From Kiritimatiellota bacterium (GTDB lineage Bacteria; Verrucomicrobiota; Kiritimatiellia; JAAZAB01): 11,240 nt of DNA. Below the pieces are notes generated by a model. That model was given only the letters and a program-made list of their open reading frames with translations, was not told the DNA's origin and searched no databases. Of this stretch, positions 6,152 through 11,240 are shown in pieces. The translations under genes were made by a program, and so were the position numbers. The stretch spans positions 1-11,240 of the forward strand of contig VSJD01000329.1 in assembly GCA_008636095.1 (NCBI GenBank), in the 5' to 3' direction. Position 1 is the stretch's first letter. The number at the start of each line of letters is the position of its first letter.

Positions 6152-8365
6152 TTAACGTACTGGCGTCCAGTCCGCCCCGCCCCATGCGCCACCGTCGTTG
6201 AGAATTAATCCGTTCACCAACGAGAAGATCGACCAATAGCCGTCACGGTAAAAGGCCAGGTCGGACTTGCGGTCACCGTCATAGTCACCGGGCACCGGGA
6301 TGGAATCCGTCCCGCCCCACGCGCCGCCATTGATAAGGATGATTCCGTTCGCCAACGAGTAGATCGACCAATAACCGGCAGTATACACGGCCAGGTCGGA
6401 CTCACCGTCACCGTCATAGTCCCCAGGCACCGGGATGGAATCCGTCCCGCCCCACGCGCCTCCGTTGAGCAGGATCATCCCGTTAGCCAACGAGTAGATC
6501 GACCAATAACCCTCACGATACACGGCCAGGTCGGACTCACCGTCACCGTCATAGTCCCCGGGCACCGGAATGGAATCCGTCCCACCCCACGCGCCTCCGT
6601 TGAGCAGGATGATCCCGTTAGCCAACGAGTAGATCGACCAATAGCCGTCACGGTAAAAGGCCGGGTCGGACTCACCGTCACCGTCATAGTCCCCGGGCAC
6701 CGGAATGGAATCCGTCCCGCCCCACGCGCCGCCATTGAGCAGGATCATCCCGTTTGCTATCGAGTAGATCGACCAATACCCGGCATTATACACGGCCAAG
6801 TCGGCCTTGCCATCACCGTCATAGTCACCGGGCACCGGGATGGAATCCGACCCACCCCACGCGCCAGCGTTGATGAGAATTAATCCGTTCACCAACGAGT
6901 AGATCGACCAATACCCGGCATTATACACGGCCAGGTCGGACTTGCCGTCACCGTCATAGTCGGCAAAGGCGCCGGCACGCCATACAGTTACCGTTAACGC
7001 TGCGGACCAGTCGGATATGATATTTGTCTCCACGGAATTGCGTGCTCTTACTTTGATATTGTATATACCTGTTGCGGTCCACAGGTTCGTCATTGTGGAT
7101 AATGAAGTCCATTGTGAAGTTGTGCCGTTGCCCCAATCAGCTTGATATTCCAAAGCACGCCCCCAAGTTGAAGTGGCGCCGCTTAGTGTATAAATATATG
7201 GCCAGCCAATATAACCGACTGATGATCCGGAGGGAATGGCCGGAGCCGTGACTGCATTTGTCCAGTTGGTTACGCATATCGGGAATGGCCACGATGAATT
7301 GGTAATACCGGCGCCAAGCTGGCCGTGATTATTGCGTCCCCATGACCAGACACTGCCGTCTGATTTAAGCGCCATGCTGAAAAGTCCGCCGGCATCAATG
7401 GCAACAACATTTGAAATTACCGCTATCGGCGCATTTGTGTTTACTTCCGTTCCATTTCCGAGCTGACCGGCGCTGTTACCCCCCCATCCCCAGACAACCC
7501 CGTCGGTTTTTAAGGCAAGACTATGCCCTGCGCCAATGGCAATGGAGCTGACGTTAGACAAGACCTGCACAGGACTCCAAATATTCGTCAGCGTGCCATT
7601 GCCGACTTGGCCGGAATCGTTACGTCCCCACGCCCAAACAATGCCGTTGGCGTCCAAAGCCAATGAATACTCACTACCGGCAACCGTGGAAATGATGGAA
7701 GCAAAGTTGACCGTTTGCGGACTGAGAACATTATTGGTATGGCCTAAACCAAGTTGCCCGCAATTATTTCGTCCCCACGCGTAAAGAACCCCATTTCTGC
7801 TTACCGCCAGACTGTGGCCGAATCCGCCTGTGGCAAAAAGCAAGTTAGTCAGGTTGTTGCCCGAATTAAAAGTAGCGCTGTTATTGGTCGTGCCGTCTCC
7901 TAATTGTCCGTACAAGTTCCATCCGCAGACAGAAAGAGTCAAATCATCAGGAATGACGAGCGTATGATTATTTCCGGCGCTTACAACTTCGGCGTTTGTG
8001 AAAACACAAATCGGCACATTGGTTTTGTCCGTGGTCCCATTACCCAGTTGGCCGTAGGTATTTACGCCCCAAGTCCAAACAGTTCTATTTTGTAAGAGCG
8101 CCATTGAATGGAAAGAACCGGCGGAAACATTGGATACGCCGGATAGCGTAGTGATGCGAAGGGGATACATATTTGTCGTATTTTCAGTGCCAATGCCGAC
8201 CTGTCCGTAAGTATTGTACCCCCATCCCCAGGCTTGGCCGGTGTTGTCAATGGCCAGAGAATGCTCATATCCCGCGCTGATAACCGGTTGCTGGTTGGCA
8301 TGCGCAATGAACGGGATAATAATCAAAGAGCACCATGCAAGAGCTTGGCTTTTTATGGCTTTCAT
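6152..8365 (-). CDS. Secreted RCC1-propeller protein with PKD-like linker and six 45-residue DxDxDG repeats
   Basis: This 737-residue protein starts with a Sec signal peptide: K2 and K5, a hydrophobic core to about residue 20, and a likely cut after AHA at 23. Residues about 27-375 carry seven RCC1-type units with the signature WGxNxxGQLGxGT (for example WTWGVNTYGQLGNGT and WAWGRNDSGQVGNGT), enough for one seven-bladed propeller. The third unit is degenerate (VCGWNLYGQLGDGT). Residues about 385-465 resemble a PKD/Ig-like linker (EYQADWGNGTTSQW). Residues 469-737 are six repeats starting DYDGDGxSD, an integrin/VCBS-like calcium loop. The last has Arg in place of the loop Gly and ends early at TPVR. 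No membrane anchor or sortase signal is visible. GGAGG six bases before the ATG at 8365 supports the start. The role is probably extracellular binding or display; no catalytic residues are recognised. Confidence 0.88.
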   Translation of the reverse strand: MKAIKSQALAWCSLIIIPFIAHANQQPVISAGYEHSLAIDNTGQAWGWGYNTYGQVGIGTENTTNMYPLRITTLSGVSNVSAGSFHSMALLQNRTVWTWGVNTYGQLGNGTTDKTNVPICVFTNAEVVSAGNNHTLVIPDDLTLSVCGWNLYGQLGDGTTNNSATFNSGNNLTNLLFATGGFGHSLAVSRNGVLYAWGRNNCGQLGLGHTNNVLSPQTVNFASIISTVAGSEYSLALDANGIVWAWGRNDSGQVGNGTLTNIWSPVQVLSNVSSIAIGAGHSLALKTDGVVWGWGGNSAGQLGNGTEVNTNAPIAVISNVVAIDAGGLFSMALKSDGSVWSWGRNNHGQLGAGITNSSWPFPICVTNWTNAVTAPAIPSGSSVGYIGWPYIYTLSGATSTWGRALEYQADWGNGTTSQWTSLSTMTNLWTATGIYNIKVRARNSVETNIISDWSAALTVTVWRAGAFADYDGDGKSDLAVYNAGYWSIYSLVNGLILINAGAWGGSDSIPVPGDYDGDGKADLAVYNAGYWSIYSIANGMILLNGGAWGGTDSIPVPGDYDGDGESDPAFYRDGYWSIYSLANGIILLNGGAWGGTDSIPVPGDYDGDGESDLAVYREGYWSIYSLANGMILLNGGAWGGTDSIPVPGDYDGDGESDLAVYTAGYWSIYSLANGIILINGGAWGGTDSIPVPGDYDGDRKSDLAFYRDGYWSIFSLVNGLILNDGGAWGGADWTPVR
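6155..6961 (-). repeat. Tandem array of six 135-bp coding repeats
   Basis: The sequence CATAG of the repeat recurs on the plus strand at 6280, 6415, 6550, 6685, 6820 and 6955, exactly 135 bases apart with no indels, encoding 45-residue units (five full and one of 44). Copies are nearly identical at DNA level, including many synonymous sites. Differences cluster at a few codons, such as YNAG, YRDG, YREG or YTAG and LVNG, IANG or LANG. This pattern indicates recent expansion or ongoing homogenisation by unequal recombination. Confidence 0.93.
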
Positions 8366-8476
8366 TTCATGCCTCCGGAATGGTTAATATCCTAATGTCA
8401 TTTTTTTATGAAATACCACAATAGCGGCGGATTAGCAAGCAAAAAACCTCGCTGAATTATTCGTCCGGCAATAAAC

Positions 8477-9847
8477 TCACTTCTTTATGCGCAGGCCGGG
8501 CAGATCAAATTCGTGCAATTTGCGGTGCAGGGTTCGGCGGCTGATGCCTAATTGCCGGGCCGCCTTTGTGCGGTTGCCGCCGGCGGCATCCAGGGCGGCG
8601 ACAATCATCTGCCGGTTAGCGTCACGGAGCGAGGCATTGGACTTGATCCCGAGGCTGGGCGCGCCCTGCGTCTGCTCGCGGACAATGCCGGGCAGATCGT
8701 GCACGGTGAGTTTGGCGCCGTGCGCCATCACGATCATGCGCTCGATTGCGTTGCGCAGTTCGCGGACATTGCCCGGCCAGGCATAAGCCATGAGCGCGTT
8801 GAGCGCCTCGGCAGTGATCTCGTCAATCGGCTTGTTATTTTCGCGCGCGAACTCGTCCATGAAACGCCGCGCCAGGAGCGGAATATCGTTGACCCGGTCC
8901 CTTAGCGGCGGCGCCGTAATGGTAACCACGTTGAGCCGGAAAAAAAGGTCCTGACGAAACTTGCCGGCCTGGGCCAGTTGGCGCAGGTCACGGTTGGTTG
9001 CCGTGATCAGGCGGATATCCGCATCCAGGGTTTCCTGGCCGCCAACGCGCTCGAACTTGCGCTCCTCCAGCACACGCAACAGCTTGACCTGGGTGGAGGG
9101 ATCAATTTCGGATATTTCATCGAGGAACAGGGTGCCGCCTTCGGCCAGCTCGAAGCGGCCGCGCCGGCGCTCCACGGCGCCGGTGAAGGCGCCTTTTTCG
9201 TGCCCGAACAATTCGCTTTCGAGCAAGGTGGGCGGCAGGGCCGCGCAGTGAACCGCAATAAATGGTCCGCGGGCACGCGGGCTGAGGCCGTGGATGGCGT
9301 TGGCCACCAGTTCCTTGCCGGTTCCGCTTTCGCCCTGGATCAGCACCGTGGCGCGCGAGGGTGCCACCTGCTGGATCACCTTGTAAAGTTCCTCCATGAC
9401 CGGTGTTTTGCCGATTATGGCTTCCAGTCCGAATTTGTTGTCCAATTGCGTGCGCAGGGTTTTGTTTTCCGATTCTAACTGGCGCGACCGCAGGGCGCGC
9501 TGAAGGACCATTTCCAGCTGGTCAAGATTGACGGGCTTGGTCAGGAAATCATAAGCGCCGGCCTTCATGGCCTCGACGGCGGATTCAATACTGCCGTAAG
9601 CCGTCAGCAGAATGCAGATGGGCTGGGAATCGTGCGCCAGGGCTCGCTTGATCAGCGTCAAACCATCCATGCCCGGCAGGCGTAAATCGCTCAGAATTAT
9701 ATCCGCGGGCGTTTCATCCAATACCTGCAGGGCGCGTTCGCCGCTGTCCGTTAGCAGCGTCTGGTAATTCCGGCGCAAGGCGCGGTCCAGTCCTTCACGC
9801 GTGTTTTTTTCGTCTTCGACTATCAGGATGACCGGGCGGCGGGTCAT
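8477..9847 (-). CDS. NtrC-family sigma-54-dependent response regulator (REC-AAA+-Fis)
   Basis: This 456-residue cytoplasmic activator has all three expected domains. Residues 1-118 form the receiver: acidic D12, phosphoacceptor D54 (LSDLRLPGMDG), T82 and K104. A short linker leads to the AAA+ domain, with Walker A GESGTGKE (172-179), the sigma-54 contact loop GAFTGA (219-224), Walker B GTLFLDEI (about 238-245), then arginine-rich FRQDLFFRLNV and the WPGNVRELRNAIERM box. The C-terminal Fis helix is GNRTKAARQLGISRRTLHRKL. Once phosphorylated it should use ATP to open sigma-54 promoters. Its ATG overlaps the kinase stop by four bases (ATGA), so the kinase is its cognate partner. No matching -24/-12 promoter was recognised in this window, so its targets are probably elsewhere. 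A gene name such as atoC or zraR cannot be assigned. Confidence 0.95.
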   Translation of the reverse strand: MTRRPVILIVEDEKNTREGLDRALRRNYQTLLTDSGERALQVLDETPADIILSDLRLPGMDGLTLIKRALAHDSQPICILLTAYGSIESAVEAMKAGAYDFLTKPVNLDQLEMVLQRALRSRQLESENKTLRTQLDNKFGLEAIIGKTPVMEELYKVIQQVAPSRATVLIQGESGTGKELVANAIHGLSPRARGPFIAVHCAALPPTLLESELFGHEKGAFTGAVERRRGRFELAEGGTLFLDEISEIDPSTQVKLLRVLEERKFERVGGQETLDADIRLITATNRDLRQLAQAGKFRQDLFFRLNVVTITAPPLRDRVNDIPLLARRFMDEFARENNKPIDEITAEALNALMAYAWPGNVRELRNAIERMIVMAHGAKLTVHDLPGIVREQTQGAPSLGIKSNASLRDANRQMIVAALDAAGGNRTKAARQLGISRRTLHRKLHEFDLPGLRIKK

Positions 9848-11052
9848 GAGGCTTCCTCCGGTTTCGGACGAGCCCCGCGCGCGCGCGGTTTGCGCGGCGC
9901 CTTCAGCAACCGGATGCGCCGCTCGTCCAGCGGCAGGAAAAGGGTGAACGTCATGCCGGTGCCGGGCTGACTATGTACTTCGATTTTGCCGCCATGTTCC
10001 TGCATGATCCGCTGAACGATGATCAGGCCCAGACCGGTACCCTGCAGTTTATCGGATCGGAACGGTTCGAACAGGCGGCTGAGGTCGTCGGCCGATATCC
10101 CCTTGCCGGTATCCTTGAAGGAGAGACCAAGGTAATGGTCATTGTTGAACAGGGTTATGGTCAGGAGCCCGCCCTGGGTCATGGCCTGCAGGGCATTTTT
10201 GATCACATTGAAAAACACCTGCTTGATCTGGTTGCGGTCCACCGAAACTTTCGGCACCGGATCCGGACACTTGACTTCCACCAGGATGTCACGGTTCTCA
10301 ATTTCAGGGCGCATGAACGTTAAGGTCTCCTGCAGGACCTCTTCGATACGGCAAACTTCCAGGTGGGGTGAAGTCGGCCGGATGGCGCGCAGAAACTGCG
10401 TAATGATCAGGTTTAGCCGCTCCACTTCTTTGCGGGCCACGCCGACCAGGTCCTGACAGGCTTCGCCAGTTGCTTTCGGCAGGTGTTGGAGTTCGCGCTC
10501 CAGGAGCTGTAAATGGATGTGGAGCGAGTTCAGGGGATTGCCGATCTCATGGGCCACACCCGCGGCCAGCACCGTGAGCGCATGCATGCGTTCGGAGGTG
10601 AGCACCCGCATTTCCTTTTCGCGCTCGCCCGTGATATCGCGCAGGATCACCACGGCGCCGCGGCGCTGATCAGCTACCAGGGCAATGGGCATGACATAAA
10701 AATTCAGGATCTTGTGGACGGGATAGGTGATTTCAATTTCGCGGCTGATCAATTCCGACCATGCTTTCTCATCCAGGCTCAGGATGCGATCCCATTCTAT
10801 GTCCTTAAGGATGCGGGCAATGGGTTGCCTGGCGGCGCTTTGCAGGGAAAATCCGAGAAGGTTCGCGGCGGCGCTGTTGGCATAATTGATAAACCCAAGG
10901 CCGTCCAGCACGATAACGCCTTCATGCAAGGCGTTAAAGACAGCCTCCAATAACCCCTTTTCCTGCGTCAACCGCAGGAACTGGGTTTGCAGGCTCTGGG
11001 GGTCCAGCTTAGCCAACCGCTCAATCAGCTTGTCTAAAAATCCTGATTTCAT
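9844..11052 (-). CDS. Soluble PAS-domain sensor histidine kinase
   Basis: This 402-residue kinase would phosphorylate the overlapping NtrC-type regulator. Residues about 33-141 form a PAS-like sensor (EGVIVLDGLGFINYANSAAA). The HisKA box has H168 in LAAGVAHEIGNPLNSL. The ATPase domain shows N282 and N286 (FFNVIKNAL), the G1 box DTGKG (314-318), LFEPF (327-331) and the G2 box GTGLGL (338-343). There is no transmembrane segment, so the signal is intracellular. The tail is rich in Arg, Lys and Pro (APRKPRARGARPKPEEAS). I chose the ATG at 11052 (MKSGFLDKLIERL). A TTG at 11100 would add 16 residues, but it lies upstream of the predicted transcription start and has no ribosome site. The ATG also lacks a strong ribosome site. 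Confidence 0.92.
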   Translation of the reverse strand: MKSGFLDKLIERLAKLDPQSLQTQFLRLTQEKGLLEAVFNALHEGVIVLDGLGFINYANSAAANLLGFSLQSAARQPIARILKDIEWDRILSLDEKAWSELISREIEITYPVHKILNFYVMPIALVADQRRGAVVILRDITGEREKEMRVLTSERMHALTVLAAGVAHEIGNPLNSLHIHLQLLERELQHLPKATGEACQDLVGVARKEVERLNLIITQFLRAIRPTSPHLEVCRIEEVLQETLTFMRPEIENRDILVEVKCPDPVPKVSVDRNQIKQVFFNVIKNALQAMTQGGLLTITLFNNDHYLGLSFKDTGKGISADDLSRLFEPFRSDKLQGTGLGLIIVQRIMQEHGGKIEVHSQPGTGMTFTLFLPLDERRIRLLKAPRKPRARGARPKPEEAS

Positions 11053-11087
11053 GGGAAATGCCAATATGGTGTGATATTTTGTCGCAT

Positions 11088-11116
11088 AGCATAGCGCCAA
11101 AATAACCCGTAATCAA
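11088..11116 (-). promoter_or_regulatory. Candidate promoter of the kinase-regulator operon
   Basis: Minus-strand TTGATT (11111-11116) is followed after 17 bases by TATGCT (11088-11093), four of six matches in each box. Transcription would start near 11080, about 28 bases before the ATG at 11052. This favours the ATG over the upstream TTG start. Confidence 0.4.
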
Positions 11117-11162
11117 GACAATAATATTTAGGCTTGTTTGATCATGGAAGAATGAATTATTA

Positions 11163-11180
11163 TAAGTAACTAATTACTTA
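11163..11180. repeat. AT-rich 7-bp inverted repeat upstream of the kinase operon
   Basis: TAAGTAA (11163-11169) and TTACTTA (11174-11180) are perfect complements around CTAA. It lies about 50 bases upstream of the candidate -35 box and could be an operator or an upstream gene's 3' hairpin. The rest of 11117-11240 shows no gene. Confidence 0.35.
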
Positions 11181-11240
11181 CCACTGATCACAGATGGTAC
11201 GGATAACAGAGAAGAGGACGGTCATACAGTCGGACCATTA

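Noticed and set aside
6155..6961. Periodic repeats considered as a CRISPR array
   Set aside because: Units are 135 bp with no unique spacers and encode an in-frame protein repeat.
8420..8460. AGCGAG/CTTGCT with a T-rich loop as terminator of the response regulator
   Set aside because: Only six pairs including a G-T wobble, and the T-run lies in the loop rather than after the stem.
11053..11100. TTG start at 11100 for the histidine kinase
   Set aside because: No ribosome site, lies upstream of the predicted transcription start, and the added residues look non-coding; the ATG at 11052 begins a kinase-like N-terminus.
11180..11240. Degenerate ACAGAT/ACGGAT-like repeat at the right edge
   Set aside because: Only two or three imperfect units are visible and the window ends; not enough to call a repeat.

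Overview
All convincing genes in this window lie on the minus strand. The layout and protein style suggest a chromosomal segment from an uncultured PVC-group bacterium, probably Verrucomicrobiota or Kiritimatiellota. The support is a soluble PAS histidine kinase with an NtrC-type regulator, secreted proteins with repeated DxDxDG units, a GntR/LacI-type hybrid regulator, and a PF12831-like FAD oxidoreductase beside a large secreted protein. This placement is inference from family resemblance; there is no rRNA or marker gene to prove it.

In transcription order (right to left) the window has three blocks. (1) 9844-11052 and 8477-9847 encode a cytosolic histidine kinase and its sigma-54 activator response regulator. 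They overlap by ATGA, and a plausible sigma-70 promoter lies at 11088-11116. (2) 6152-8365 encodes a 737-residue secreted protein: a signal peptide, a seven-repeat RCC1 propeller, a PKD-like linker and six near-identical 45-residue Ca-binding-type repeats. The repeats come from an exact 135-bp tandem array. (3) From 5794 down to the left edge runs a probable catabolic or modification cluster: a TTG-started GntR/LacI hybrid regulator with its own promoter and dyad, two RNase Z-like metallo-beta-lactamase-fold hydrolases overlapping by ATGA, an FAD-dependent oxidoreductase, and a large secreted protein cut by the window edge.

The 357-bp gap at 5795-6151 is a GC-rich mosaic of non-coding repeats. 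It holds an 11-bp inverted repeat, a perfect G-quadruplex-type tract, a strong hairpin, and a fragment that copies 11 codons of the Fis-type DNA-binding helix of the neighbouring response regulator (33 of 34 bases identical). The gap at 4474-4675 holds a cluster of perfect small hairpins.

No rRNA, tRNA, CRISPR array, insertion sequence or phage gene was found. The strongest items for follow-up are the Fis-tail fragment, the recently expanded 135-bp repeat array, the regulator-MBL-MBL-oxidoreductase-secreted protein cluster, and a small open frame bridging the second MBL gene and the oxidoreductase.
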